The translations under genes and the position numbers were made by a program. From Prescottella soli (lineage in GTDB: Bacteria > Actinomycetota > Actinomycetes > Mycobacteriales > Mycobacteriaceae), in contig NZ_CP157276.1 of the NCBI RefSeq assembly GCF_040024445.1, positions 1,922,001-1,986,000 on the forward strand: DNA of 64,000 bases, given 5' to 3'. The notes beneath the pieces are model-generated. The model was not told the DNA's origin and made no database searches. It worked only from the letters and a program-made list of their open reading frames with translations. Below are positions 26,656 to 35,055 of this stretch, piece after piece (position 1 is the stretch's first letter; each line of letters begins with the position of its first letter).

Positions 26656-27225
26656 TCACGCCATGATCATCCGCGCGGCGCCCTCGAGCCGGTCCGCGAT
26701 GTGGACGTACGAGTCGTAGCCCATGCCGGCGCGCAGGAGCGCGCCCGCGTACAGCATCTCGAGGGACTCGAGCAGGTCCTGGTCCGGCGAATCGGAGCCG
26801 AGGGCCTCCATGAGGCGTCGCCGGATCTCGAGACCGATCCGCGCCCGCAGATGCTCGACGTCGGGATCCCGGCCCAGCAGGGCCGTGGTGACCGCACCGG
26901 CGAGTTCAGGCTCGTCGGACACCAGCAGGGCGACGCTGCGCAGTACCCCGACCACCCGGGTGGTGCGGTCGTCGGACGACTCCTCCCCGTGCGGCATCGC
27001 CGACAGCCGACGCCAGAACACCTCTGCGACGAGGTGCTCCTTCGACGAGAAGTACGTGTACGCGGTCGCCGGCGCGACCCCCGCCTGTGCCGCCACCAAG
27101 CGGACGGTCAGCCCGGCGAAACCCTTCTCACGTAATACCTCGACAGCGCAGCGGGTGAGCCGAGACACGGTCTCTGCCTGCTTGCTCGTCAGACGGCGGC
27201 GAGTCGATTCGTAATTGCCAGACAC
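26656..27225 (-). CDS. TetR-family regulator
   Basis: A 189-residue TetR protein with HTH in about residues 20-62 (LTVRLVAAQAGVAPATAYTYF) followed by a helical ligand domain. GTG 27225 (SGNYES) is the likely start, without a clear Shine-Dalgarno site. It lies 11 bp downstream of the FAD oxidoreductase, the last gene of an operon with it and the HsaA-like gene, and may regulate that operon. The frame is open upstream only as antisense to the oxidoreductase. Confidence 0.85.
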   Translation of the reverse strand: MSGNYESTRRRLTSKQAETVSRLTRCAVEVLREKGFAGLTVRLVAAQAGVAPATAYTYFSSKEHLVAEVFWRRLSAMPHGEESSDDRTTRVVGVLRSVALLVSDEPELAGAVTTALLGRDPDVEHLRARIGLEIRRRLMEALGSDSPDQDLLESLEMLYAGALLRAGMGYDSYVHIADRLEGAARMIMA

Positions 27226-27236
27226 ATGTCCGGAGG

Positions 27237-28859
27237 CTACGCGACTCCCGTGTCCCGTGAAACGACGGCCCCGGCTCGACGCCCCGAGTACACGCAGTCC
27301 GAGATCGACAGACCGCTGACGTACGACTCGGAACAGATGCCCACCGCATTGCGGCCGGCCGCGTACAGGCCGGGGATCGGCGACCCGTCCTCGCCGGTGA
27401 CGGCCCCCGTCCGCTCGTCGACCGTCAACCCGCCGAGGGTGAGCACCGGGCACGGGAAGCCGGCCTGGATGCGGATCGAGCAGTCGATCGCATAGAACGG
27501 GCCGTCGACCAGCGGGGTCACGTGCGCGGGATCCTTGCCCATAGCGTCGGGGAGACCGGCCCGCCGGTCCGCGTTGTACCGCTCGAGCGTGCGCGCGAGA
27601 CCCGCCGGGTCGATGCGGGTACGTCGCGCGAGTTCCTCCGCCGTCGCCCCCTTCTTGTGGCCGACGCTGAACAGATAGGTGGTCTGCAGACGCTGGAACC
27701 ACAGTGTCTGTTCGGGCACCTGCCGCTTCGCGTCGGCGAGCATCCGGGAGTCGACGATCAGGTACGCCGACACGTCCGTCTGATCGGCGATGTGCTCACC
27801 GATCTTGGCGCCGTACAGCGTCTCGTTGCAGATGCGCTCGCCCTCCTTGTTGACGAGCACACCCTCGGTCATCGCGATCGGCGGGTTGAAGAACCGCCAC
27901 GCCGACACCCGCTCCATCCGGTCGGTCGCACCGCCGACGGACTGCCCCAGACGGATGCCGCTGCCGTCGTCGCCGATCGTGCCGAGCCCCGTTCCGTTGA
28001 GGTACCGCGGCGCGTGCTGCTGCAGCATCTCCCGGTTGAAGACGAACCCGCCGGCCGCGAGGATCACGCCCTTGCGCGCCCGGTACCGGCGCACCACCGA
28101 GTGCCCGGCCTCGATCCGGCGGATCGGCCCGTCCATGAGCCGGCCGACCGGCCGGTAGTACAGGTTCCACTTCCGGTTCAGGGACCCGAGCACCCGGTGC
28201 ACCCGACGACGGACCGTCGCGCGCGGATCCACCTCACGGCACTCGATTCCGATGACGGCGCCGCTGTCGTCGGTGATCAGGGACGTCACGATCGTCTGCC
28301 GGCGGACGTCGATCCGACGCTTGCGGACCGCCTTCTCGAGGGCCGTGAAGAACACCTTCCCCGAGGTCCCGCGGCCCTTCGTGCGATGCCCCCGCGGGGC
28401 CGGCCTCGCCGCGTCCTTGTACGGCGCGGCCAGTTCGTTGCCGGAGTAGTACAGGTAGTAGTCGTTCGTCGGATACGACGTCTTGCGCGGCGCCATGCTG
28501 CCCTCGAACGGGACACCGAGCGCCTCGAGCCACTGCAGGTTCTCGACACTGCGATCGCAGAAGTCCTCGAGCAGTTCGTCCGACACGACACCCGACGTCT
28601 CGAGCTTCAGATAGTCGAACATCGCGGACGGGGTGTCGTAGTCGAAGCCGGCCTCCTTCTGCTGCGGCGTCCCCCCGCCCGCGTAGTAGATGCCGCCGCT
28701 GATCGCCGTGGCTCCACCACCGTCGAACCGTTCGACCACCAGCACCTGCGCGCCGTGGTCCGCAGCCTCGATGGCGGCGCTCGCACCGGCCGCACCGAAC
28801 CCGACGACCACGACGTCGGCCTCACCATCCCAGTGCTCGGATCCGTTGTGCGACTTCAT
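27237..28859 (-). CDS. FAD-dependent oxidoreductase (3-ketosteroid dehydrogenase/fumarate reductase flavoprotein family)
   Basis: A 540-residue flavoprotein: FAD Rossmann motif VVVVGFGAAGASAAIEA near residues 16-32, GGATAISGGIYY, the active-site-like SSxS-free segment around YPTNDYYLYY, a second FAD motif GLYAAGRNAVGICS and C-terminal YVSGLSISDCV. It belongs with KstD, 3-ketosteroid delta4-dehydrogenase and fumarate reductase-like enzymes. AGGAG precedes ATG 28859. It is co-transcribed with the HsaA-like gene 39 bp upstream, so oxidation of a steroid or similar ring is the best guess; the exact substrate is open. Confidence 0.85.
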   Translation of the reverse strand: MKSHNGSEHWDGEADVVVVGFGAAGASAAIEAADHGAQVLVVERFDGGGATAISGGIYYAGGGTPQQKEAGFDYDTPSAMFDYLKLETSGVVSDELLEDFCDRSVENLQWLEALGVPFEGSMAPRKTSYPTNDYYLYYSGNELAAPYKDAARPAPRGHRTKGRGTSGKVFFTALEKAVRKRRIDVRRQTIVTSLITDDSGAVIGIECREVDPRATVRRRVHRVLGSLNRKWNLYYRPVGRLMDGPIRRIEAGHSVVRRYRARKGVILAAGGFVFNREMLQQHAPRYLNGTGLGTIGDDGSGIRLGQSVGGATDRMERVSAWRFFNPPIAMTEGVLVNKEGERICNETLYGAKIGEHIADQTDVSAYLIVDSRMLADAKRQVPEQTLWFQRLQTTYLFSVGHKKGATAEELARRTRIDPAGLARTLERYNADRRAGLPDAMGKDPAHVTPLVDGPFYAIDCSIRIQAGFPCPVLTLGGLTVDERTGAVTGEDGSPIPGLYAAGRNAVGICSESYVSGLSISDCVYSGRRAGAVVSRDTGVA

Positions 28860-28898
28860 GTGTTCATCTCCTCGTCGATCGGATTGCGGGCGGACGCA

Positions 28899-30074
28899 CT
28901 ACACCCAGGCGTCCCTGATGTCGTGGCCCAGTTCGTTGCGCCCGAACAGGGCGAGAGTCTGGTGCGGGTCGTTGATGACGTGCGCGCGTCCCGCGTGCGC
29001 GTCGCGCCAGAAGCGCTGGATCGGATCGCGACTCCGCAAGGCGCCGCCACCGCTGTGATCGAAGAGGCGGTCGATGGCCGCGACCGCCATCCCCGAGGCA
29101 CTCACCTGGTCACGGCGCGTCTTGACGCGCAGCGACACCGGTATGCGCCGATCCTCCGCCGCGAGGTCGAGCAGTTCGGCCAGGTTGCGGCTCAACTGGG
29201 TCCAGGCGAGTTCGATGTCGCGGGCGGACTCGGCCATCGCGACGTGCATGAACGGATCGTCCGGCGTCCGCAGCGCGCTCACCGATTCCTGCCGTTCGCC
29301 CTGGTGCGCGGTGAAGACCGCGTACGCGCCGTCCGCCATCCCGACGAGGGGTGCGGAGATCGCCGTCGAGAACACCGCCGAGAACGGAAGCCGGTACAGC
29401 GCAGCGGTATTGACGTCCTGCCCCGGCCCCCGGCACTGCACCGTCGCCGCGAAGCTCAGCGTCCGGTGCTCCGGGACGAACGCGTCCTCGATCACGATGT
29501 CGTTGCTGCCCGTGCCGCGGAGGCCGACCGTGTCCCACACGTCCTCGACGCGGTAGTCCCGGGCCGGCACCAGGAAGGTCCGGAAGTCGATCGGATCACC
29601 CGCGTCGTCGAGGACGAAGCCCCCGACGAAGACCCAATCCGCGTGCGCGCTACCCGACGAGTAACCCCACCGCCCGGAGAAGAAGTAGCCGCCGTCCGAC
29701 GGGATGGCGCGACCCATCGGCGCGTACGCCGACGAGATCAACGTGTCCGGGTTGTCGCCCCAGACGTCCTGCTGGGCGCGGACGTCGAACAGCGCGAGGT
29801 GCCAGGGGTGAACCCCCACCACCGACGAGACCCACCCGGTGGACCCGCAGGCGCTCGCGAGCAGACGCACCGAAGAGTAGAAGTCGGCGGGGTCCGCCTC
29901 GAATCCGCCGAAGCGCCGGGGCTGCAGCAACCGGAAGTGACCGGCCTCGGTGAGCGCCCGCATCGTCTCGACCGACACCTGCCGGGCGCCCTCGACATCG
30001 CGCGCACGACTCCGCACGTCCGGCAGCAGGCTCGCGACGTCGTCGAGCACTTCCGTCACTCGTCGGTCGCCCAT
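28899..30074 (-). CDS. HsaA-like flavin-dependent monooxygenase
   Basis: A 391-residue protein of the acyl-CoA-dehydrogenase-fold group-D monooxygenases. It closely resembles HsaA, the oxygenase hydroxylating 3-HSA to the catechol 3,4-DHSA in steroid A/B-ring degradation: CGSTGWVSS, WHLALFD, SSAYAPMG, GLRGTGSN and PIQRFWRDAHAGRAH are HsaA-type landmarks. ATG 30074 is chosen from the usual N-terminus. No reductase (HsaB) is adjacent. Two KstR-box-like sites lie upstream. It may be a paralogue acting on another phenolic substrate. Confidence 0.88.
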   Translation of the reverse strand: MGDRRVTEVLDDVASLLPDVRSRARDVEGARQVSVETMRALTEAGHFRLLQPRRFGGFEADPADFYSSVRLLASACGSTGWVSSVVGVHPWHLALFDVRAQQDVWGDNPDTLISSAYAPMGRAIPSDGGYFFSGRWGYSSGSAHADWVFVGGFVLDDAGDPIDFRTFLVPARDYRVEDVWDTVGLRGTGSNDIVIEDAFVPEHRTLSFAATVQCRGPGQDVNTAALYRLPFSAVFSTAISAPLVGMADGAYAVFTAHQGERQESVSALRTPDDPFMHVAMAESARDIELAWTQLSRNLAELLDLAAEDRRIPVSLRVKTRRDQVSASGMAVAAIDRLFDHSGGGALRSRDPIQRFWRDAHAGRAHVINDPHQTLALFGRNELGHDIRDAWV

Positions 30075-30160
30075 CGAACGCCCCCATCCCAGCCAGGAGC
30101 AACTCTCACGGCCGATTCCGTACCCACCCGATCCCACACGGATCTCGATCGTGCCGAGAT

Positions 30161-30174
30161 TAGAACAGGGTACA
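30161..30174. promoter_or_regulatory. KstR-box-like site 1
   Basis: TAGAACAGGGTACA matches 10 of 14 positions of the KstR palindrome TAGAACACGTTCTA, 87 bp before the HsaA-like gene. Confidence 0.4.
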
Positions 30175-30330
30175 GATTTTGTCGATGGTCAAGGAGTTGC
30201 GGCAGCGACCGCACCGCGGGACATCTCGTCGTCCAGGGCCTGGAATATGCGGTCCGACATCTGTAAACCGCCGATCGATCGGTCGGGCCGGAAGCCGCAC
30301 CCGACACCGGACCGCCGTCCGGGAACGGAG

Positions 30331-30344
30331 TGGAATCTGTTCTA
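30331..30344. promoter_or_regulatory. KstR-box-like site 2
   Basis: TGGAATCTGTTCTA matches 10 of 14 positions of the same KstR palindrome, with a perfect right half GTTCTA. The rest of 30075-30521 shows no supported gene. Confidence 0.4.
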
Positions 30345-30521
30345 TTTGTTATCCCCAATCGGGCAGTTCCGGAAGTGCCGCATCACCTCGGCGGCCGCGG
30401 GCGGCACGTCGGCGACACCACGGACCGATTCGGCGTGCGAGCGCAGGATCGGCGTACATCGGCGTCTCGACACCCGTTTCGGCCCAGCGCAACAGATTGG
30501 TCAACCCGTCCGCGTTCGCCC

Positions 30522-31109
30522 TCACGCGTAGTCGGCGAGAACCAGCCCGACGACGTCCTCGACGTTGCGTACTGCCCCGGCGTAGCTGAGGCGCCCGGAG
30601 ATCCACTGGGTGAGCGCCGCGAGCATCGTTCCGTCGATCGCCAGCAACGCGACGCGCACGACGTCGTCCGGTACACCGTCCATCAAGGCGACCGTCGCGG
30701 CATGATTCGCCTCGGCGCGGCATTGCATCGATTCGCGGACGTAGGGATCCGACGACGCGGCGAGTTCGAGGTCGAGTCGCGCGAAGTTCGGGCCTCGCTG
30801 GAAGGCCCTCAGTTGCCGGCGGTACAGGGCCTGCACGCGGTCGCGGACACTCCGGTCGTCCACCGCTCCGGTTTCCCTCGCCCGACACCGCTCCGCCTCG
30901 AGCTTCCGCGACAGGCGATCGTTCCACGCCACCATCGACGCGGCGAGCAGGTGCAACTTGGTCGGGAAGTACCGATACAGGGTGCCGAGCGCGACCCGGG
31001 ACCGATCGGAGACCTCGCGCATCTGGATCCGATCGGGCTCCATCTCGTGCAGCATCGCGATCACCGCGTCGGTGAGCGCGGCACGGCGTTCCCGCTGACC
31101 CGCGGTCAT
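30522..31109 (-). CDS. KstR-like TetR-family regulator
   Basis: A 195-residue TetR protein whose N-terminus strongly resembles KstR, the cholesterol-catabolism repressor: QRERRAALTDAVIAML, IQMREVSDRSRVALGTLYRY and FPTKLHLL align with KstR's HTH as I recall it. The C-terminal ligand domain carries GTMLAALTQWISGRLS. ATG 31109 is the likely start; upstream GTG codons are possible. It precedes the HsaA-like operon on the same strand, with two KstR-box-like sites in between, so it probably represses that operon. It may be a KstR paralogue rather than the master regulator. Confidence 0.87.
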   Translation of the reverse strand: MTAGQRERRAALTDAVIAMLHEMEPDRIQMREVSDRSRVALGTLYRYFPTKLHLLAASMVAWNDRLSRKLEAERCRARETGAVDDRSVRDRVQALYRRQLRAFQRGPNFARLDLELAASSDPYVRESMQCRAEANHAATVALMDGVPDDVVRVALLAIDGTMLAALTQWISGRLSYAGAVRNVEDVVGLVLADYA

Positions 31110-31376
31110 GTCCGTGATCGCCTTCGGGGTGTCGCAACCAGCTCGCACCGCGCCCACGATACCCGGGGCCACCGGCGCCCACTTCCGGTGTGTCGTCCCG
31201 TAAAATGGAAACGGCATTCTCGTTCTTGATGAAAGCCGCCTTCTCGAAGCATGTTTCGAAGCCACTTTGTACCGACTGGTAACTCCCGCGAACGCCCGTG
31301 GGGTTGTTGTGGCGGCGGTTCGGTGGGTATAACCGAAGTGGACCGGCAGCGACTCCGCCGGGGATTGGAGCGGCCG

Positions 31377-32129
31377 GTGACCGTCATCGACAACGACATG
31401 GACGTCACGGCCGCGGCCGTGCCGCCGACGATGGCCGAGCGGATAACGCTGATCCTCGACCAGTTCGACGGCGCCGGCACCCAGCTCACGGCGGAAGACC
31501 TGGTCCAGCTGACGCGGATCCCCCGGTCCACCACCCACCGGATTCTCGACCAACTGACCCAGCTGAACTGGCTTCGCCACAACAGGTTCGGGTACCGGCT
31601 CGGATGGCGCGCGATCGCACTCGGACGCAGCACCGATCGCGACGAACTGCGCGCGGTCGCAGCCCCTCACCTGCACCAACTCCATCTCCGCACCCGACTG
31701 ATCGCGCACCTGGCCGTCCTCGACGGCCGTGACATCGTGTGGTTGGACAAGATCGGTGGGCGGTGTGCCGACACCATCGCGACCCGGGTGGGCGGACGCA
31801 GCCGCGCGGACCTGACGACGGAGGGCAGGGCGATGCTCGCGTTGCTCCCGCCGGAGCACGTCGACGTGCTGTTCGGCGACGTCCTGTCGGCCGATTCGAT
31901 GACCGATCTCCACGGGCAGCTCGCGCAGATCCGCACGCGCAGCGGCCGGACGTGGCAGACGGACGCGCGGGGCGTCTCGTCGGCGGCCGCGGCCGTTCGT
32001 TCCGGGGAGGGCGATCAGGTTCAGCTGAGCTGCGTCTCGCTCCGCGGCCGGGTGCCCACGGATCAGTTGCGCAGGGTGCTGCCGTTGCTGGCGGGCGTCA
32101 CCCGGATGATGTCGGAGCGGCTCGAATAG
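31377..32129 (+). CDS. IclR-family regulator
   Basis: A 250-residue regulator: N-terminal winged helix (LVQLTRIPRSTTHRILDQLT, about residues 41-60) and the IclR effector domain (LIAHLAVLDGRDIVWLDKIG). GTG 31377 has GGAG six bases upstream; a longer frame from 31251 has a Gly/Cys-rich, non-protein-like start. It is divergent from the KstR-like gene. The arrangement KstR-like/IclR beside ring-oxidation genes suggests regulation of aromatic or steroid intermediates. Confidence 0.87.
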   Translation: MTVIDNDMDVTAAAVPPTMAERITLILDQFDGAGTQLTAEDLVQLTRIPRSTTHRILDQLTQLNWLRHNRFGYRLGWRAIALGRSTDRDELRAVAAPHLHQLHLRTRLIAHLAVLDGRDIVWLDKIGGRCADTIATRVGGRSRADLTTEGRAMLALLPPEHVDVLFGDVLSADSMTDLHGQLAQIRTRSGRTWQTDARGVSSAAAAVRSGEGDQVQLSCVSLRGRVPTDQLRRVLPLLAGVTRMMSERLE

Positions 32130-32133
32130 AAAT

Positions 32134-32161
32134 GCCGCCGACGGGTAGAACCCGCGGCGGC
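32134..32161. terminator. Hairpin terminator after IclR gene
   Basis: GCCGCCG-CGGGT and ACCCG-CGGCGGC form a stem with one bulged A and a 4-nt loop, between the IclR stop and the oppositely oriented tRNA block. Confidence 0.65.
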
Positions 32162-32186
32162 GAAAGAGGGGAAGACCCGAAGGCCA

Positions 32187-32263
32187 TGGTGGCCAGGGCC
32201 GGGATCGAACCGGCGACCTTCCGCTTTTCAGGCGGACGCTCGTACCAACTGAGCTACCTGGCC
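32187..32263 (-). tRNA. tRNA-Phe(GAA), copy 2
   Basis: Full cloverleaf on the minus strand: acceptor GGCCAGG/CCTGGCC, D-arm GCTCAGTTGGTACGAGC, anticodon loop CTGAAAA (anticodon GAA), T-loop GGTTCGATCCC, encoded CCA at the 3' end. It is the last gene of a five-tRNA series and a near-identical copy of the one at 32450. Confidence 0.97.
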
Positions 32264-32318
32264 GGAAGGCACCCGAACCGAATGCCTATCGCATCGAGAC
32301 GTTTCCGTCTCGATAGAG

Positions 32319-32392
32319 CGACCCTGACGGGACTCGAACCCGCGACCTCCGCCGTGACAGGGCGGCGCGCTAACCAACTGCGCCACAGGGCC
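32319..32392 (-). tRNA. tRNA-Asp(GTC), copy 2
   Basis: Acceptor GGCCCTG/CAGGGTC with one G-T pair, anticodon loop CTGTCAC (GTC), T-loop GGGTTCGAGTCCC, discriminator G, no encoded CCA. Confidence 0.97.
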
Positions 32393-32449
32393 TTGCTGTT
32401 ACTGCATGTCAAACTGTACTGCTTTCACAGAAGCCGAATCGACTTCATG

Positions 32450-32526
32450 TGGTGGCCAGGGCCGGGATCGAACCGGCGACCTTCCGCTTTTCAGGCGGAC
32501 GCTCGTACCAACTGAGCTACCTGGCC
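32450..32526 (-). tRNA. tRNA-Phe(GAA), copy 1
   Basis: Same mature sequence as the copy at 32187-32263, including encoded CCA; anticodon GAA in CTGAAAA. Confidence 0.97.
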
Positions 32527-32581
32527 GGGCGGCACCCGAACCGAATGCCTATCGCGCTCCACCGTTTCCGGTGAAGCAGAG

Positions 32582-32655
32582 CGACCCTGACGGGACTCGA
32601 ACCCGCGACCTCCGCCGTGACAGGGCGGCGCGCTAACCAACTGCGCCACAGGGCC
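32582..32655 (-). tRNA. tRNA-Asp(GTC), copy 1
   Basis: Same mature sequence as the copy at 32319-32392; anticodon GTC; no encoded CCA. Confidence 0.97.
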
Positions 32656-32703
32656 TTGCTGTTACTGCTATTAAACTGTACTGCCACCTCAACGAGTGAA
32701 GCG

Positions 32704-32776
32704 TACCCCCTACGGGATTCGAACCCGCGCTACCGCCTTGAAAGGGCGGCGTCCTAGGCCGCTAGACGAAGGGGGC
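32704..32776 (-). tRNA. tRNA-Glu(TTC)
   Basis: Acceptor GCCCCCT/AGGGGGT, D-arm CGTCTAGCGGCCTAGGACG, anticodon loop CTTTCAA (TTC), T-loop GGGTTCGAATCCC, no CCA. It is the first tRNA of the series on the minus strand (Glu-Asp-Phe-Asp-Phe). Confidence 0.97.
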
Positions 32777-32890
32777 CCGCCGAATCACTCCGGCCAGTAC
32801 CCTCAACGGCGTTCCGTTGGGAGCTTGGATAGCTTAGGTCACCGATTTCACAAACCACAAATCGCCTGATCAGAGTTCATAAACGCCCTC

Positions 32891-33547
32891 TCATTCGGGC
32901 TCGACGACCGCCGGTGGCGCGGGCCATCCCTCGCGCCGCCACTTCGCGAGCCACTCGTCCGAGGCCATACCCGCGAGGACAACCTCGAGAGACTCCTCGA
33001 ACCGGGCCCGCAGATCGACCTGCTGAGCCGTCAGGTCGGACATGTACCGCTGGCCGGCGAGACTGGCGGCCAGCACCCGGGTGAACTTCTCGGTGTCGAC
33101 GCCGTCGCGCACCAGACCTTCACGGCTCGCCCGCTGGATCAGCTCACGCGCGGATCCGCCCCACACGCGCGCGCCGCCGTTCTGGACATCCGCGTAGAAC
33201 TCCGGCTCGATGATCAGACGGAACTCGGCCTGGACGATCGCGTCGGACAGGAACATCCTGGCGACGTCGTCGATGAGTCCGTGCAAAATTTCGAACGGAT
33301 CGAGGTCGGTCCGGGACATCCACCGATCCGTCACCTCTTTGAACTTCTCGAGCGCCGCGGCGAGCACCGCGCGCCCGAGCTCCTCCTTCGATTCGAAGTG
33401 GAAGTACATCGCGCCCTTGGTCGCGTGCGACCCCTCGAGGATCGCGTTCACCGACGCTGCCGCATATCCGCGCTTACCGAACTCGACTGCGGCCGCTTCC
33501 ACGATCGCAGCGCGGGTCCGACGCGCACGCTCCTGTTGACGTGCCAT
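32891..33547 (-). CDS. TetR-family regulator, gamma-butyrolactone-receptor-like (ScbR type)
   Basis: A 218-residue protein with the typical ScbR/ArpA-type N-terminus: RTRAAIVEAAAVEFGKRGYA, then ATKGAMYFHFESKEELGRAV (HTH about residues 30-55), and C-terminal WLAKWRREGWPAPP. Such proteins bind gamma-butyrolactone-like signals in Streptomyces; in rhodococci the ligand is often unknown. ATG 33547 has GGAGG 11 bases upstream. No signal synthase gene is next to it, so calling it a signal receptor is inference from family. Confidence 0.85.
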   Translation of the reverse strand: MARQQERARRTRAAIVEAAAVEFGKRGYAAASVNAILEGSHATKGAMYFHFESKEELGRAVLAAALEKFKEVTDRWMSRTDLDPFEILHGLIDDVARMFLSDAIVQAEFRLIIEPEFYADVQNGGARVWGGSARELIQRASREGLVRDGVDTEKFTRVLAASLAGQRYMSDLTAQQVDLRARFEESLEVVLAGMASDEWLAKWRREGWPAPPAVVEPE

Positions 33548-33716
33548 TGCGCTAGTCGCCTCCGAAAGCCGTAACACTCGCCGATCAACTCGGCCAGCTG
33601 CCACCCGCCCGAAAACCAGACTAGTCCCCTTGTCGCACTACCCGAAACATCGAAGCCCCGACCTCGGCCTTCGACGCTCCGCTGAACAAAAACACACCAA
33701 GTGGTATATTTACGTC

Positions 33717-33750
33717 GCTCGGGTGTGCTGCAGGGGGTGCGCACCCGAGC
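33717..33750. terminator. Hairpin between ScbR-like and corA genes
   Basis: GCTCGGGTG and CACCCGAGC form a 9-bp stem with a 16-nt loop downstream of corA (read on the minus strand). Confidence 0.5.
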
Positions 33751-33829
33751 CCTTCGCATTTCGGGTGAGCTTCAGCGAGCTACGGAAGCCCTCCTGAAGC
33801 CCTCCAGGGCCACCGCCGTTCCGGTCCCG

Positions 33830-34894
33830 TCAGAGCCAGCCGCGGCGCTTGAAGCTCACCCACAACCCCGTCGCGAGCCCCACGAGCATCAGCGCACTGA
33901 GCCAGAAACCCCACGGTTCCGCGTAGCCGGGAAACGGAATGTTCTGCCCGAAGTACCCGGTCACCCCGGTCGGGATGGCGATGATCGCGGCCCACGCGGT
34001 GAGCTTCTTCATGATCTCGTTCAGAGAGTTGCCCTGCATGGCCAGACTCGTCGACAGAATCGACTCGATCGTGTCCCGCAGTCCGTCGATCCGCTCGGTC
34101 GCCCGCAAAGCGTGGTCGTAGACGTCCTGGTAATACGGCACGATCTCGGCGTACGCCGCGTGCACACCCGGCCGGAGCAGTGCGCTGAGCGCCTCGTTCA
34201 TCGGCAGCACCACCCGCGACAGCTGCACGACGTCCTTGCGCACCGCGAAGCTCTGCAGCTGGATGGCCCGGGTCGGCCCCGATCCCTCGAGCAGTTCGTC
34301 CTCGAGCGACTGGATCCGATCGTCGAGGTCGTCGAGCACCTCGAAGTAGCCGTCCACCAGTTGGTCCAGCAGCGAGTGGACCAGGAAGCCGACACCGCGT
34401 TCGGTGAGCGCGCCGATGTCGTCCCACTCGGCGAGGAGCGGCTCGAGCGGAAATCCGTCGTCCGAGCGGATCGTGATCAGTGCCCGGTCGAGAATGAAGG
34501 CGGCCACCCGTGTCGGCACGAGCGTTCCGCTGCGGGGATCGATGTGGACGGCGCGGGCATGCAGCAGGCTGTGGTCGCGGTAGCGCACCAGCCGCGGTCG
34601 CTGGCTCCCCGCGGCGGCGTTCTCGATCGCCAGCGGATGAAGTTCCACCTCCCCACCGACGAGCGGGGCGAGCGCGCGCAGATCGGCCGACGTCGGCGCC
34701 AGCAGGTCCACCCAGATCAGCGCGTCGGGCTCGCCGCGATGCGCCGAGAGTTCGACGAGCGGAAGATCGGACGCGGTGAGGACACCACCCCGATAGAGCC
34801 GGCTGCGGTGCGCGCAGTGCACCTGCACCTCCCGGTCGTGCCGATCGACGCCTTCGCCTTCCTGCCGTGCGGTCTCACTCACGCCTCCGATCAT
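33830..34894 (-). CDS. CorA-family divalent cation transporter
   Basis: A 354-residue CorA protein that should form a pentameric Mg2+/divalent-metal channel. A long soluble N-terminal domain is followed by a stalk helix and two C-terminal TM helices (about 292-312 and 325-345). The loop carries GYFGQN where CorA normally has YGMN, a variant selectivity motif. The C-terminus is basic (KRRGWL). The start at ATG 34894 is uncertain; GTG 34882 is an alternative. Confidence 0.88.
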   Translation of the reverse strand: MIGGVSETARQEGEGVDRHDREVQVHCAHRSRLYRGGVLTASDLPLVELSAHRGEPDALIWVDLLAPTSADLRALAPLVGGEVELHPLAIENAAAGSQRPRLVRYRDHSLLHARAVHIDPRSGTLVPTRVAAFILDRALITIRSDDGFPLEPLLAEWDDIGALTERGVGFLVHSLLDQLVDGYFEVLDDLDDRIQSLEDELLEGSGPTRAIQLQSFAVRKDVVQLSRVVLPMNEALSALLRPGVHAAYAEIVPYYQDVYDHALRATERIDGLRDTIESILSTSLAMQGNSLNEIMKKLTAWAAIIAIPTGVTGYFGQNIPFPGYAEPWGFWLSALMLVGLATGLWVSFKRRGWL

Positions 34895-35055
34895 GGCCTA
34901 CATCCACCGCTACCGGCGGGATGCACCTGCCGAACCGTCGGCCGGCACCGACCGGAAGATGTGCGCGTCTCCGGACCGACGCCCACCTGTTTCCCGAAAC
35001 CACTTGACGCGAAGGCGCTTTCGCTGGTTCGTCGCGCACTCCCCTCCGCGCGGTG

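Larger units (their letters stand above)
32187..32655 (-). repeat. Tandem duplication of a tRNA-Asp/tRNA-Phe unit
   Basis: Asp-Phe occurs twice with a 263-bp period. The tRNAs are identical between copies. The spacers are partly conserved (GGCACCCGAACCGAATGCC) and then diverge at a small hairpin. Confidence 0.9.

Noticed and set aside
27522-30266. 914-codon plus-strand frame
   Set aside because: Antisense shadow of the FAD oxidoreductase and HsaA-like genes, with no protein-like domains.
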